The position numbers and the translations under genes were made by a program. From Sinorhizobium garamanticum (GTDB lineage: Bacteria > Pseudomonadota > Alphaproteobacteria > Rhizobiales > Rhizobiaceae), in the NCBI RefSeq assembly GCF_029892065.1, contig NZ_CP120373.1, positions 3,789,001 to 3,853,000 of the forward strand: 64,000 nucleotides of DNA, written 5' to 3'. Shown here piece by piece: positions 16,199-26,635 of the stretch. The stretch's first letter is position 1. Each line of letters begins with the position of its first letter. The notes under the pieces are model-generated. The model made no database searches, was not told the origin of the DNA, and saw only the letters and a list, made by a program, of their open reading frames with translations.

Positions 16199-19117
16199 TT
16201 ACTTCGTAACCAGGCAGCTTCCGCCTGCGCTCTTGTAGCGGGAGCAAAGCGCATTGGCCTCCTCCCGCGAGCCGGCCGGAATACGCACTCGATAGTAGGT
16301 CCCCTTGCCGGCGATCTCAGCCTTGCGAATATCGACGCCGCGGCCGCCGATGACACTGCCGAACTTCGCGGAAAGGCTGTTGTAGCTCTTCTGCGCTTCG
16401 GCTTCAGAAGGCAGCGAGGCGATCTGGATCACGTAGCTGCCGGCAGGCACGGAGGCGGTCGCAAGCGGTGCGGCCGGTGCTGCATTTGCCGTTTCCGTCG
16501 CGGGTTCGTTTTTCGCAGGCGTTTTCGCGGCATTCGCAACGGCCTGGCCCGCCGGACGCGTCTGCGGCACGGGCGCCGCTCCGCTGCCAATCGCTGTTGT
16601 CTTCACGCTGCGGACAGCGACCTCCTCGAGGGGAGCATCGCTAGGCGCAGCCAGGGCAACCTTCTCGACACCGGCAGCCGGTTGCTCGCTGGCACGCAGC
16701 TCAGATCCGGCATCGGCGACGGTCGCGGCACCCTTGGAGCCCGAGGCCGCGGCCTGACCGGAAGCGGTCGCCGGAATGGATTGTTCGTTGACACTCGCCG
16801 TCGCGTCGTTCGCCGGCGGAGCCGCCGGCTCTTCGCGAGCGACCAGCGTGCCGTCGGGCTTGACGATCATCGTGCGGACCTTGCGCGGAGCCACCGCAGG
16901 AGCTTTTTCCTCCTCGGCCGCCGCAGCGTCGCTTGTGTCTCCGTCAGGCAGCAGGCGCGCCACTTCCTCCTCATCTGCCGGGGGAGTGGCCGTCATTACG
17001 TCACCATCCTCGCTGCCTTCCAGCGGCAAAGTCTCTGGCGTCAGCGTTTTCTGTACTACATCCATCGGCTCTTCGGTCGAGGAGACCAACGCCCCCTGGC
17101 GCGGTACATCCCCCTGAGCTCCGGCGACACGATCGTAGACGGCCTTGTCCTGGTTCGGTACGGTCTTGCCGCCCTTCTCTTCCGGGACAACCTTTACCGG
17201 ATTCTTGTCCGCCAGGATGATCTTCGGGCCGTCGCCAGTGAGGGTGGCACTGCTGCCCCCCATCCAGGCATAGACGCCGGCACCACCGAGAATGATGACG
17301 CCCGCTACGCTGGCGGCCAGAAGCATCGTGCGTTGGGAGCGGCGACCATAGCCCTGCTCGCTATATTCCGCGGCGCGATCCAGTCTCGGCGCCGCCAGGC
17401 GTTCCGTGTCCTTGGCCGCGTTCTGACGCTCGGCCATCGAGCGATGGAAGTCTTCTTCCATCGCTTTTTCAAATTCGTCGAAATCATCGACCGCCAAGGC
17501 TTGAGGACTTGGCTTCGCCGCTGCGGCATCAGCACGGTGATCGTCGACACGCGGAGCGCCCCGGGGCGCCGGCGTGCTGAAAAGCTGCGCCATTTCCGCG
17601 TCGATATCGAGATCGTAGTCGGTCGCAAAGGCGGCCGGTTTTTCTTCGACATCCAGAGCCGGCAACTGTGGCACGTCGACGTCCGCTATCGGCGCCACGC
17701 CGCTTTCCGGCTCGGCGATCATTGCGGGATCGAAAGGCAACGCGCTTTCGGCCGGTACTTCTTCCTCTACGACCGCCGTCGACGCCCGCGGCTCATCGCG
17801 GCGGACTTCGGCTTCAGCCGAGACGGACAGCGCCTGCAGGAAGGGCTGTGCCGCCGGCTCGACCAATGCAGGATGCGCAACGACCGGCTGCTCAACTGCT
17901 GCCTGGACCTCTTGCCGTGCATCAGTCTCCGGCGGGTCTATATCCAGAGCAAGGTCCGACAATTCAAGCTCGAAATCCTCGATGTCGAAGCTCGGTTCCG
18001 GCTCGACCGCAGCCACTTCCTGAACGGGCTCCGGCGCTGGCGGTGGCGATGCGACTGGCGTGGCGGGAGTTTTTGCGACGACAGGCTCGGCGATCGGCGC
18101 GGCGAAGGCGCGCTGCTGCGATGCGCCAGAGGCGGACGCAACCGGCGTCGCACGGCTGAAGGTGGGCTTAAAAGGATAGCTGCTCTTCTTGACCGGCGCA
18201 GCGGGGGACGCATGGATCGCCGGGTGGGCCTCCACGGCCGCCGCCAACAGACCTGTCGCGACCGGCACAGGAAAACGCTCGACATCGGCAAGAAGACGGT
18301 CGACCTCATCCTTGGAGCCAGACGCGGCCACAGCCGGTGCTACGGCAGCATTGCCAATCGGCGCGGCCGTTTGCTCGTTGCTTCTGGCAAGCTCATCCGC
18401 CATGTCGATAAACAGCGCATCCGAGCTCTCTGCAGGTTCGGCGGCCCGAGCGGCGGCAGCGTGAAGCGCAAGCGGTACGTGCAGGGCGTCAAAGGCGGGC
18501 GCATCGAAGGCTTCACTCCGGCCCGAGTGCGACTGAATGCTGCCACTCGTGTAGACAGCTTCGGAACCTTGGGAATCCTGTGCAAGCGACAGATCTTCGT
18601 AGCCGAGCGAGAGTTCGAGCTCGCGCTCCAGATCGACGGCCGGATGGATTTCCGCGAACTCGCCAACATCGACGACATCGAGATCGGCCGGCGCCACCGT
18701 ATCGGCAACCGGAGCATCCAAAGCAGGATCGTTGTCTCGATCTTCGGCTGGTTCGGAAATTGGAGAAACGCGATCTTCGACCGCAACGACCGCGGACTCG
18801 GCAGCCGGCTCAATGGCGTCGGCGTGATACTGCTCCGTCACGCCGCCGGCGACCGGATGCTCGACAAGCCCGCTATCCGGGTGAACCGCAACAGCGCGCG
18901 GAGCGTCATAGCTATCGAACTCGCGGAGAAGCTCTTCCTCAAGGTCGAAGGCAGGATCCCGCCGGACGGCCTCCTGGTGCCGCTGCAGTTCTTGCAATTG
19001 CTGAACGGCTGGCCGAGCATCGTAACCGACAATGCGGGCAAGTTCGCTCAACGGATCATCGTCGGCCAATACATCGAATTCTGCCGGCCCGCTTCGTGCG
19101 AATTGTTTGTCTGCCAT
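16199..19117 (-). CDS. Large single-pass SPOR-domain protein
   Basis: About 972 residues from the ATG at 19117 (a GTG three codons earlier is possible). It has roughly 600 residues of acidic, Ala/Pro/Glu-rich low-complexity cytoplasmic sequence, one membrane helix (TMLLAASVAGVIILGGAGVY, about residues 600-620), a low-complexity periplasmic linker, and a C-terminal SPOR domain (about 895-972; GSYVIQIASLPSEAEAQKSY through GGSCLV). SPOR domains bind denuded septal glycan, so a septum-localised role is likely (FtsN-like layout, but much larger). It is followed by nagZ and scpAB. The low-complexity part is expected to vary between strains. Confidence 0.9.
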   Translation of the reverse strand: MADKQFARSGPAEFDVLADDDPLSELARIVGYDARPAVQQLQELQRHQEAVRRDPAFDLEEELLREFDSYDAPRAVAVHPDSGLVEHPVAGGVTEQYHADAIEPAAESAVVAVEDRVSPISEPAEDRDNDPALDAPVADTVAPADLDVVDVGEFAEIHPAVDLERELELSLGYEDLSLAQDSQGSEAVYTSGSIQSHSGRSEAFDAPAFDALHVPLALHAAAARAAEPAESSDALFIDMADELARSNEQTAAPIGNAAVAPAVAASGSKDEVDRLLADVERFPVPVATGLLAAAVEAHPAIHASPAAPVKKSSYPFKPTFSRATPVASASGASQQRAFAAPIAEPVVAKTPATPVASPPPAPEPVQEVAAVEPEPSFDIEDFELELSDLALDIDPPETDARQEVQAAVEQPVVAHPALVEPAAQPFLQALSVSAEAEVRRDEPRASTAVVEEEVPAESALPFDPAMIAEPESGVAPIADVDVPQLPALDVEEKPAAFATDYDLDIDAEMAQLFSTPAPRGAPRVDDHRADAAAAKPSPQALAVDDFDEFEKAMEEDFHRSMAERQNAAKDTERLAAPRLDRAAEYSEQGYGRRSQRTMLLAASVAGVIILGGAGVYAWMGGSSATLTGDGPKIILADKNPVKVVPEEKGGKTVPNQDKAVYDRVAGAQGDVPRQGALVSSTEEPMDVVQKTLTPETLPLEGSEDGDVMTATPPADEEEVARLLPDGDTSDAAAAEEEKAPAVAPRKVRTMIVKPDGTLVAREEPAAPPANDATASVNEQSIPATASGQAAASGSKGAATVADAGSELRASEQPAAGVEKVALAAPSDAPLEEVAVRSVKTTAIGSGAAPVPQTRPAGQAVANAAKTPAKNEPATETANAAPAAPLATASVPAGSYVIQIASLPSEAEAQKSYNSLSAKFGSVIGGRGVDIRKAEIAGKGTYYRVRIPAGSREEANALCSRYKSAGGSCLVTK

Positions 19118-19180
19118 ACTCTCCACTCACAATTGCCTGCGTTCGTTTGCCAGTGCATTGTGGGGAAATGGTGACAATAC

Positions 19181-20941
19181 TTACCGCATCTCTTCCGGCG
19201 CTGAGGTGCCCGTAATAGACAGGCCCGACTTCAATACCGAGGCGACAGCATGCACCAGCCCGAGTCTGGCAATGCTCAATTCTCTGTTCTTATCGTTAAT
19301 AAAACGTAATTCCGGATTTTCTTTACCTTTATTCCAGTGTCCGTGGAAGGCTGCGGCAAGATCATACAGATAAAAAGCGATTCGGTGAGGCTCCTGCGAG
19401 AGTGCCGCAGCCTCGACGACGCGGGGATATTCTGCGAGCTTCGCGACGATCTGCATCTCGGCAGGATCAACGATCGCTCCCGTCACTGCAGCGGCAAGAT
19501 CAAGCGACGAGAAATCAAGATCAGGGAACGCTTCCGCCGCCTGGCGGAACACGGAGCTGCAGCGTGCATGCGCATATTGTACATAGAAGACCGGGTTATC
19601 CTTCGACTGTTCGGTCACCTTGGCGAAGTCGAAGTCGAGAGGCTCGGTGTTCTTCCGGTAGATCATCATGAAGCGAACGGGATCCCGGCCGACTTCATCG
19701 ACAACGTCGCGCAGCGTTACGAAGTCGCCGGACCGCTTGGACATCTTCACGGGCTCGCCGCCGCGATAGAGCTTGACGAGCTGGCAAAGCAGCACCGTCA
19801 GCTTCGCCGTCCCGCCCGACACGGCGCGCGCCAGGGCTTCCAGCCGCTTGACATAGCCGCCGTGGTCAGCGCCAAGCACATAGATCATCTCGTTGAAGCC
19901 GCGGTCGAACTTGTCCTTGAAGTAAGCAACGTCGGCCGCGAAATAGGTATAACTGCCGTCTGACTTGATCAGCGGACGGTCGATGTCGTCGCCAACTTCC
20001 GTCGAACGAAACAGCGTCTGCTCGCGGTCTTCCCAATCCTCCGGCAACTGCCCCTTCGGCGGGGGCAGTGTGCCCTTGTAGACATGTCCCTTGAAAGTCA
20101 GGTCGTTGATCGCCGTGCGGATTCGCGTTGCGTTGTTGTCGTGCAGCGTCCGCTCCGAGAAGAAGACATCATGATGGACGTTCAGCGCAGCCAGATCCTC
20201 GCGGATCATCGCCATCATCGCGTCGATCACGCGCTCCTTGACGAGCGGCATCCACTTGTCGTCCGGCATGATCCGGAGACTTGTACCGAATTCGTCCGCC
20301 AGCGCCTCGCCGACCGGGACGAGATAGTCGCCGGGATAGAGGCCCGCCGGGATCTGCCCAATGTCCTCGCCGAGCGCCTGCCGGTAGCGAAGGAACGCCG
20401 AGCGCGCCAGAACATCGATCTGCGAGCCCGCATCGTTGATGTAGTATTCCTTGGTCACGTCGTAGCCGGCAAAGGCGAGAAGATTGGCCAGCGCATCGCC
20501 GACAACCGCGCCGCGGCAATGCCCGACGTGCATCGGCCCAGTTGGGTTAGCGGAGACGTATTCGACATTTACTTTGCGTCCCGCGCCGACGGTGCTGCGG
20601 CCGTAGTCGGTCCCGGCCCTCACCACAGAGGCCAGGAGCTTCTGCCAGTAGGGAACCGACACGCGGACATTGATAAAGCCCGGTCCGGCAACGGTAACCT
20701 CGGTGATTTCCGGATCCTGCCGGAGTTTCTCGACGATGAGGTCGGCAAGCGCGCGCGGGTTCATGCCCAACGATTTGGCGAGAACCATGGCCGCATTGGT
20801 CGCCACGTCACCGTGACTTGCATCGCGGGGCGGCTCGATATTGATGCGCCCGAAATCAAGCTCAGACCGCTTTTCACGCACGATATCAAGCGCTTCCAGA
20901 ATGCTTTTAATTCTTGATTCGAAGTCTGTGAAAAGGTTCAT
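19181..20941 (-). CDS. argS: Arginine--tRNA ligase
   Basis: A 586-residue class I synthetase charging tRNA-Arg. The HIGH motif appears as HVGH in [17 protein letters not shown] (about residues 129-145). The KMSKS-like motif is [13 protein letters not shown] near residue 400, and the C-terminal DALR anticodon-binding domain ends near the stop. Full length. It lies 97 bases downstream of dgt and 63 upstream of the SPOR gene, all on the minus strand. Confidence 0.98.
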   Translation of the reverse strand: MNLFTDFESRIKSILEALDIVREKRSELDFGRINIEPPRDASHGDVATNAAMVLAKSLGMNPRALADLIVEKLRQDPEITEVTVAGPGFINVRVSVPYWQKLLASVVRAGTDYGRSTVGAGRKVNVEYVSANPTGPMHVGHCRGAVVGDALANLLAFAGYDVTKEYYINDAGSQIDVLARSAFLRYRQALGEDIGQIPAGLYPGDYLVPVGEALADEFGTSLRIMPDDKWMPLVKERVIDAMMAMIREDLAALNVHHDVFFSERTLHDNNATRIRTAINDLTFKGHVYKGTLPPPKGQLPEDWEDREQTLFRSTEVGDDIDRPLIKSDGSYTYFAADVAYFKDKFDRGFNEMIYVLGADHGGYVKRLEALARAVSGGTAKLTVLLCQLVKLYRGGEPVKMSKRSGDFVTLRDVVDEVGRDPVRFMMIYRKNTEPLDFDFAKVTEQSKDNPVFYVQYAHARCSSVFRQAAEAFPDLDFSSLDLAAAVTGAIVDPAEMQIVAKLAEYPRVVEAAALSQEPHRIAFYLYDLAAAFHGHWNKGKENPELRFINDKNRELSIARLGLVHAVASVLKSGLSITGTSAPEEMR

Positions 20942-20985
20942 CTGATCCGTCCGCTTTTTCCAGCCAAACTGGAGAATGGCGCAAA

Positions 20986-21025
20986 ACTCAAAAGGAGGCC
21001 GGGTTCATTTGAACCTGCAGCCTCC
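20986..21025 (-). terminator. Terminator after the dNTPase gene
   Basis: Nested stem on the minus strand: GGAGGC (21025-21020) pairs with GCCTCC (20999-20994), with an inner GGTTC/GAACC pair, followed by TTTTGAGTTTTG. It lies between dgt and argS. Confidence 0.7.
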
Positions 21026-21038
21026 GGGCGGGGCGTCA

Positions 21039-22256
21039 CTACCGCAAATCAGGCGTGTGGTCAAACAAGCGCCTATGCGCACTGATCGCGAAAGTGTCCG
21101 TCATCCCGGCGAGATAGTCTCCCACGTGGCGCGCCCGAGCCGGTTCCGCCATTCCGACAATCTGGTCGATCCAGTGGTGTTCCTTCATCAAAAGCGGATC
21201 GGCCATGAAGGCCCGGTAGAGATCGGTGACGATCGAGGCTGCTCCCTGCCGCACCCGCATCACCTCAGGATGGCGGTAGATTCGGGTCATCAGAAGATGT
21301 TTGATCTGCCGGTCAGTCTCACTCATCTCCTCCGAGAACGTGGCGATCACCCTGCCTGCCTGCCGCACGTCGCCGGCACTTTGCGGCCGGATTTCGCGAA
21401 GACGGGCCTGGGCGATGCCAATGACGTCTTCCACCATCGCCGTGATCTGACGGCGCATGATCTCGTGCGTGAAGCGGCTTCTTTCGAGTCCTGGATAACG
21501 ATCATGAACCTCGCGCATCAATCGGGCGAGGAACGGAACCTCCTCCAGCATCTCGAAAGTCAGATATCCCGCACGCAGTCCGTCGTCTATGTCGTGGGTA
21601 TTGTAGGCGATATCGTCGGCGATCGCCGCAGCCTGGGCTTCCAGGCTTGCAAAGCTCGCGAGTTCGAGATCATGCAGAGCGCAATAATCGAGGATCGGTT
21701 GCGGGACTGGACCGCGCGTGCCCTCGCCCGCCGGCGTCATCAACGGGCCGTTGTGCTTGACGAGACCTTCAAGGCTTTCCCACGTGAGGTTCAGTCCATC
21801 GAATTCCGCGTAGCGTCGCTCCAGCTTAGTGACGATGCGCAGCGACTGCGCATTGTGGTCGAAGCCGCCATAGGGCTTGAGCACCTCGTGCAGCGCATCC
21901 TCGCCGGTATGCCCGAACGGCGTGTGGCCGAAGTCATGGACAAGGGCGACGCCCTCCGCAAGATCCTCGTCGAGCTTCAGGGCGCGCGCCAGCGCGCGTG
22001 CGATCTGCGAGACTTCGATCGTATGCGTCAGGCGGGTGCGGTAGTGGTCACCATCCGCGGCGATGAATACCTGCGTCTTGTGCTTCAATCGGCGAAACGC
22101 TGTCGTATGGACGATGCGATCACGGTCGCGCTGGAAATCGGAGCGTGTCGGACTGCCCGCCTCGGGATAGAGCCTGCCGCGCGTAGCCCAGGGATCCGAC
22201 GCAAAGACGGCATGTTCGCCATAACCGAAGCCAAGGGCCTGTCTGTCGAAAGTCAT
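21039..22256 (-). CDS. dgt: dGTP triphosphohydrolase-like protein (HD domain, type 2)
   Basis: A 405-residue HD-superfamily hydrolase that removes triphosphate from dNTPs, regulating nucleotide pools. The metal-binding residues are visible in [17 protein letters not shown] (H, near residues 72-88), [17 protein letters not shown] (HD, near 107-123), and [17 protein letters not shown] (D, near 210-226). Length fits type 2 dGTPase-like proteins. It is divergent from erpA across a 215-base gap; argS follows in the same direction. Confidence 0.93.
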   Translation of the reverse strand: MTFDRQALGFGYGEHAVFASDPWATRGRLYPEAGSPTRSDFQRDRDRIVHTTAFRRLKHKTQVFIAADGDHYRTRLTHTIEVSQIARALARALKLDEDLAEGVALVHDFGHTPFGHTGEDALHEVLKPYGGFDHNAQSLRIVTKLERRYAEFDGLNLTWESLEGLVKHNGPLMTPAGEGTRGPVPQPILDYCALHDLELASFASLEAQAAAIADDIAYNTHDIDDGLRAGYLTFEMLEEVPFLARLMREVHDRYPGLERSRFTHEIMRRQITAMVEDVIGIAQARLREIRPQSAGDVRQAGRVIATFSEEMSETDRQIKHLLMTRIYRHPEVMRVRQGAASIVTDLYRAFMADPLLMKEHHWIDQIVGMAEPARARHVGDYLAGMTDTFAISAHRRLFDHTPDLR

Positions 22257-22471
22257 TTCTCACCTGTGCCGGCCGTCCCATTGACGGGACATTCAAGCCT
22301 TCATACCTATAGTGTACGCTACAGGAAAGCCGCGGCGAACTGTCGTGAGGGTCCTGAAGACAGATCAATGGTTTGGCAGCGGGTTTTCAGGCCGATTTTC
22401 CGGCTTAACCTTCGGAAGGCCAAGCGCGAGAACGAATCTCTCCGGTTCTTGACCCCGGCAGGAGGCACACA

Positions 22472-22804
22472 ATGACACAGGAAACAGTCACCCTTTCCGA
22501 TGCGGCTGCCAAGCGCATCGCCGCGATTCTCCAGACGGAGAAGAACAAGAGCGCGATGCGCGTCTCCGTCGAAGGTGGCGGCTGCTCCGGTTTTTCCTAC
22601 AAATTCGATCTGGTCGACGCTGAGAACGATGACGATCTGGTTCTAGAAAAGGGAAGCGCCAAGGTCCTGATCGACAGCCTGTCCCTCATCTATATGGGCG
22701 GCTCGGAAATCGATTTCGTCGATAACCTGCTCGGTCAGTCCTTTCAGATCAAAAACCCGAATGCCGTCGCGAGCTGCGGCTGCGGGACGAGCTTTTCGAT
22801 CTGA
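22472..22804 (+). CDS. erpA: Iron-sulfur cluster insertion protein ErpA (A-type carrier)
   Basis: A 110-residue A-type carrier that passes Fe-S clusters to apo-proteins. The three ligand cysteines are present: VEGGGCSGFSY (Cys near residue 37) and the C-terminal CGCGTSFSI. Length is normal. AGGAGG lies just upstream of the ATG. It is a single-gene unit, convergent with the cardiolipin synthase gene 44 bases downstream. ErpA and IscA are hard to separate by sequence; ErpA is the usual name for this alphaproteobacterial lineage. Confidence 0.93.
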   Translation: MTQETVTLSDAAAKRIAAILQTEKNKSAMRVSVEGGGCSGFSYKFDLVDAENDDDLVLEKGSAKVLIDSLSLIYMGGSEIDFVDNLLGQSFQIKNPNAVASCGCGTSFSI

Positions 22805-22848
22805 CGAAGGTCCGCCGCTCACATCCCGCTTGGACCTCCCCGCAAGCG

Positions 22849-24312
22849 CTAAAGATAGGGTGACCCCAGCCAGAGAAGACGGTTCGCCAGACGATTGAGG
22901 AAAGGCTGCTTGCGCAGTTCCGCAAGCGTAACCTCCTCCGCCGACGTCAATGTCGCACAGATCTTGTTGCTGACTGCCTGCGCAAAAGCATCGTCGAGGA
23001 CTTCGAGATCGAACTCGAAATTGAGGCGCAGCGAGCGCGGGTCGAGATTGCTGGAACCGACATAGGTCCAACGCTCATCGACCACCATCAGCTTGGAATG
23101 GTTAAACGCTCCCTGCGCCCGCCACACCCGGCAATGGCCTTTGAGAACCTGGTCGAACTGGGCGGTCATTGCCCGGTCGATGAGCGTCAGATTGTTGACC
23201 GCCGGCACGACGATGTCCACTTCCACGCCCCTGCGGGCCGCAGTCACCAGGGCGCTGACCAGTTCCTTGTCCGGCAGGAAATACGGCGACATCAGGCGGA
23301 TATGCTTGCGCGCAACCGAGAAGGCGCCCATCAGCATCTTGTGATTGGTCTCGTTCGTGCTGTCCGGACCGGACGGGACGGCGCGCATGAGGACCGGAGG
23401 CGCGTCCGGGATCTCCTCCGGCACCCCGATCTTCCATTCGTCGCTCTCGAGGCTCTCTCCGCTTGAAAATTGCCAATCCTCCGCGGCGACCTGGAAAATG
23501 TCGGCGACAACGGGTCCCGTGACACGGAAGTGCGTGTCGAAAGAAGCAGCCTCTCCCGCCACTTCGGCCGTGAAGCCGGCGCGAATGTTCATGCCGCCGG
23601 CGAAAGCGACGACGCCATCGACCACCAGAATCTTCCGGTGGGTTCTGAGATTCGCATAGGGCAGTCTCAGCCCCATGATGATGTTGCCGTTGAAGACGGC
23701 GGTCGGTACCCCGCCTTCCTGCAGATAGCTGACGATGCTCGGCACCGAATAGCGTGCTCCGACCGCATCGATCAGGACCCTGACGCTGACCCCGCGCTTG
23801 GCGGCAGCGATCAGCGCGTCGGCAAAGCGCAGGCCGATCGGATCCCTGTCGAAGATGTAGGTTTCGATAAGGATACTGCGGCGTGCACCGACGATTTCCT
23901 CGAGCATTGCGGCATAGACGGTGTCGCCACCTTCCAACATCGTGATGTGGTTTCCCGTCGACATCGCATGCCGCGCGACCCTGTCGCCCAGCATCTTCAT
24001 CGCAGCAAAGCGATGTCCGAAGCCGACGGCGATTTCGTCATGCGTGACGTCGTAACGGCCGAATTGATCCGCACCTCGCGGGCGCAACAACGAGCGCTGC
24101 AGGCCGATGGACGTGCGACGAATGCGATTGATGCCCGCAACCGCGTAGACCACAGCCCCAATCACCGGCGACAGGAGGACGACGCCGACCCAGCCGGCGG
24201 CGGCGCGCACGTCGTCCTTAGTCATCGCTGCGTGGACGATCGCCGGTATACCCAAGGCGAAAGAGAGCAGCGCCAGAAAATGCGGCCAGTAGTTTTCGAC
24301 GAACTCAATCAT
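22849..24312 (-). CDS. cls: Cardiolipin synthase (phospholipase D family)
   Basis: About 487 residues from MIEFVENYWPHF; the longer frame from 24606 overlaps the region upstream of xth and is not supported. Two N-terminal membrane segments (residues 8-25 and 40-60) precede two PLD domains with HKD motifs: THRKILVVD near residue 227 and NHSKLMVVD near 404. It condenses two phosphatidylglycerols into cardiolipin and glycerol in the inner membrane. The gene stands alone, convergent with erpA and divergent from xth. Confidence 0.94.
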   Translation of the reverse strand: MIEFVENYWPHFLALLSFALGIPAIVHAAMTKDDVRAAAGWVGVVLLSPVIGAVVYAVAGINRIRRTSIGLQRSLLRPRGADQFGRYDVTHDEIAVGFGHRFAAMKMLGDRVARHAMSTGNHITMLEGGDTVYAAMLEEIVGARRSILIETYIFDRDPIGLRFADALIAAAKRGVSVRVLIDAVGARYSVPSIVSYLQEGGVPTAVFNGNIIMGLRLPYANLRTHRKILVVDGVVAFAGGMNIRAGFTAEVAGEAASFDTHFRVTGPVVADIFQVAAEDWQFSSGESLESDEWKIGVPEEIPDAPPVLMRAVPSGPDSTNETNHKMLMGAFSVARKHIRLMSPYFLPDKELVSALVTAARRGVEVDIVVPAVNNLTLIDRAMTAQFDQVLKGHCRVWRAQGAFNHSKLMVVDERWTYVGSSNLDPRSLRLNFEFDLEVLDDAFAQAVSNKICATLTSAEEVTLAELRKQPFLNRLANRLLWLGSPYL

Positions 24313-24499
24313 GCGGGGGACTATAGAGCCAGACAGGGCGGAATCAATTCCTCCAACCGTCAGCAGAATGCGGCGCGCGGCGAGCGATATTGCGCCGCGT
24401 CTGATGGCGCCCCCGATGTTGCAGGTGTCGGATTTGTCAAAAGAATTCGCAGCCGCTACAACCCGCAAGGATTCATCGATAAGAAGGGCGACGCTGGTT

Positions 24500-25291
24500 A
24501 TGAAGATTGCCACCTGGAACATCAACGGCGCCAAGGCGCGCCTCGACGGCCTCGTCGCCTGGCTGAAAGAATCGAACCCCGACATCGCCTGCCTGCAGGA
24601 AATCAAGTCAGTCGACGACGCATTTCCGAGGCGTGAGATCGAAGCACTCGGCTACCACGTCGAAACGCACGGCCAGAAGGGTTTCAACGGCGTTGCACTG
24701 CTCTCGAAATTGCGGCCGGACGAAGTCAATCGCGGCCTGCCCGGAGATGACATGGACGAGCAGGCACGCTTCATAGAGGGCGTTTTCTCCGTCAAAGGCG
24801 GCGCGATCCGCGTGTGCTGCCTCTACCTGCCGAATGGAAATCCCGTCGACAGCGAAAAATACTCCTACAAGCTGAGCTGGATGCAGCGTCTGGCGACCTT
24901 TGCGGAGCAGAGGCTGAGGCTCGAAGAACCGTTCATCCTCGCCGGCGACTACAATGTCATTCCGGAAGCCCACGACTGCTGGGACGTCAAGGTCTGGCAG
25001 AACGACGCACTCTTCCTGCCGGAAACGCGGGCTGCTTTCCGGCGTCTTCGCAATCTCGGTTTCACGGACGCTGTGCGCGCCACCTCGGACGAGGTGCCGC
25101 TTTATTCATTTTGGGATTATCAGGCCGGATGCTGGCCGAAAAATTTCGGCATTCGCATCGATCACCTGATGATGTCGCCCGAAGCAGCCGACAAGCTCGT
25201 GTCCACGTCGATAGAAAAACACGTGCGCTCCTGGGAAAAACCGTCCGACCACGTGCCGGTCGCAGGCGAATTCGCCTTCGACCCGGCGTAG
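24500..25291 (+). CDS. xth: Exodeoxyribonuclease III / AP endonuclease
   Basis: A 263-residue enzyme of the EEP nuclease family. Catalytic segments are visible: TWNINGAKARL (residues 5-15), CLQEIKS (near 33), GDYNVIP (near 150) and SDHVPV (near 250). It cleaves abasic sites and acts as a 3'-5' exonuclease in base excision repair. The start at MKIATWN is clear; the longer frame from 24311 reads into the promoter region. AAGAAGGG lies about 11 bases upstream. It is divergent from cls and convergent with exoR; a mosaic repeat occupies the gap after its stop. Confidence 0.95.
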   Translation: MKIATWNINGAKARLDGLVAWLKESNPDIACLQEIKSVDDAFPRREIEALGYHVETHGQKGFNGVALLSKLRPDEVNRGLPGDDMDEQARFIEGVFSVKGGAIRVCCLYLPNGNPVDSEKYSYKLSWMQRLATFAEQRLRLEEPFILAGDYNVIPEAHDCWDVKVWQNDALFLPETRAAFRRLRNLGFTDAVRATSDEVPLYSFWDYQAGCWPKNFGIRIDHLMMSPEAADKLVSTSIEKHVRSWEKPSDHVPVAGEFAFDPA

Positions 25292-25297
25292 ATGCTG

Positions 25298-25392
25298 CTG
25301 CATGTTTCCTTGGGTCGTAGCCGATTTAGGGACAAACCATGCAGCAATTCAAAGCGCTACGGCGTCCTTTGCGCGCCTGATCAGCGCTGCAG
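25298..25392 (+). repeat. Mosaic two-hairpin repeat, copy 2
   Basis: Begins CTGCATGTTTCCTT and carries the GCAATTCAAAGCGCTAC core and a closing CGCTGCAG. The inner arm of the second hairpin is shortened. It lies between the convergent xth and exoR genes, the only copy in a convergent gap. Confidence 0.8.
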
Positions 25393-25399
25393 GTCCGAT

Positions 25400-26206
25400 C
25401 TAGTCGTCGTCGGCCTGCAGGTGCATGTTCTGCGACATGGTGATCGCCACGCGGCGGTCGTCTTCAGTCGCCAGCGAGAAGGCCTGCTCCTGCATCGACT
25501 GCAGCCAAGGCCTGTCCTTCGGCGAACACTGGTCGAGCGCCGCGGTCATGTAGGCAAGGCCACGAACGGTCTGGCCTTCCTGAAAGATGACGTTCCCGAA
25601 CACGCCCATGGCTCCGGCATGGCCATTCTTGCGTGCGCGGTTCAACCACTTCTTGGCCTGTTGAACATTGACGGTACCGCCCTCGCCCGAAAGCAGCATC
25701 CGCGCCAGCTGGAATTGCGCCTCCGCGACACCAAACGTCGATGCCGCCTGGAAATACAACTGCCGAGCCTGAGTCAGGTCCATCTTCACCGGGCTGTCGG
25801 GAATGCCGCGCCGATAGTAGCCGGCAAGCGAGATCAGCGCATTGACGAAATAACCCGTGTCTTCCGACCCGGGTTCGACGCCCTGCTGGGCAATTTCGCT
25901 GTAGATCTTGAATGCCTCTAGATCGTTCTCGGTGACCCCGTCACCATAGGCATACATATTGGCGAGCGCCCAGCGCGATCCCGTATGTCCTTTTTCGGCG
26001 GCATAACGATAAGCCTCGACCGCCTCGTCCTTCCTGCCGTTCTTGTAGGCAGAAAAGCCGAACTTGAAGAGGGCGAACGGGCCGGACTCCCTGGAAACGC
26101 CCGCTCCCGGATCGAACGCTCGCGCCGGCCCTGCGGTGGAGGCACCAACCGCCAGCGACACACCGAGCACCGCAACCCTAAGCGACTTGAATTCACCCGC
26201 GAGCAT
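25400..26206 (-). CDS. exoR: Exopolysaccharide regulatory protein ExoR
   Basis: A 268-residue periplasmic protein with a signal peptide (hydrophobic core about residues 9-25, cleavage expected after AGPARA) and several Sel1-like repeats (for example GSRWALANMYAYGDG and AQFQLARMLLSGEGG). Length and sequence match Sinorhizobium ExoR from memory. ExoR holds the ExoS sensor kinase inactive; its proteolysis releases ExoS/ChvI, which raises succinoglycan synthesis, lowers motility and is required for nodule invasion. The start MLAGEF is chosen over a codon three residues earlier because it gives the known length. It is monocistronic, with 478 bases upstream. Confidence 0.95.
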   Translation of the reverse strand: MLAGEFKSLRVAVLGVSLAVGASTAGPARAFDPGAGVSRESGPFALFKFGFSAYKNGRKDEAVEAYRYAAEKGHTGSRWALANMYAYGDGVTENDLEAFKIYSEIAQQGVEPGSEDTGYFVNALISLAGYYRRGIPDSPVKMDLTQARQLYFQAASTFGVAEAQFQLARMLLSGEGGTVNVQQAKKWLNRARKNGHAGAMGVFGNVIFQEGQTVRGLAYMTAALDQCSPKDRPWLQSMQEQAFSLATEDDRRVAITMSQNMHLQADDD

Positions 26207-26471
26207 CACAATCAATTTCTTCCGTTCCAGCCGGCAACGCCGAACTCACCACCGCTGCAAACATCAATCCATGCACGGTCGCTTGCCATTCGAGTGCTCA
26301 CAACCTCCCAGCAAGGCTAAGAACATGCGTATCTGTCGCTAAATTTTCCCGCGCATCTCCTCCCCCAACGCCGATCACGGATCGGCAAGGCCTTTGATGC
26401 CAATTGCGACGGGATGTCATGACAGCGCGCAAACTCAATTCACCTCAAAACGCAGGTACTGCACTCGATCG

Positions 26472-26566
26472 CACATTTGCTGCTATCATCGCTGCTCTCA
26501 TTTTGTGGCGGGAAATGGACATTGTTGAACCGGCCACGATACTAGCAAACCATAGCAGCAAATGTG
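26472..26566. repeat. Perfect 15-bp inverted repeat with 65-base spacer
   Basis: CACATTTGCTGCTAT at 26472-26486 is the exact reverse complement of ATAGCAGCAAATGTG at 26552-26566. It could form a long stem-loop in RNA, be the ends of a small non-autonomous mobile element, or be a paired regulator site. I see no clear target-site duplication. Confidence 0.8.
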
Positions 26567-26635
26567 TTGCTGAATCGTCACATTCATGAATGCTCATAAA
26601 GTGCTGCCGTCAGCCGAAAATACCTCGCGCCGATA

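Noticed and set aside
16682..19174. 830-codon open frame on the plus strand
   Set aside because: It is antisense to the SPOR-domain gene, extremely arginine-rich, and shows no recognisable domain.
26404..26589. 61-codon plus-strand frame in the exoR upstream gap
   Set aside because: It runs through the 15-bp inverted repeat, has no good ribosome site and no family features.
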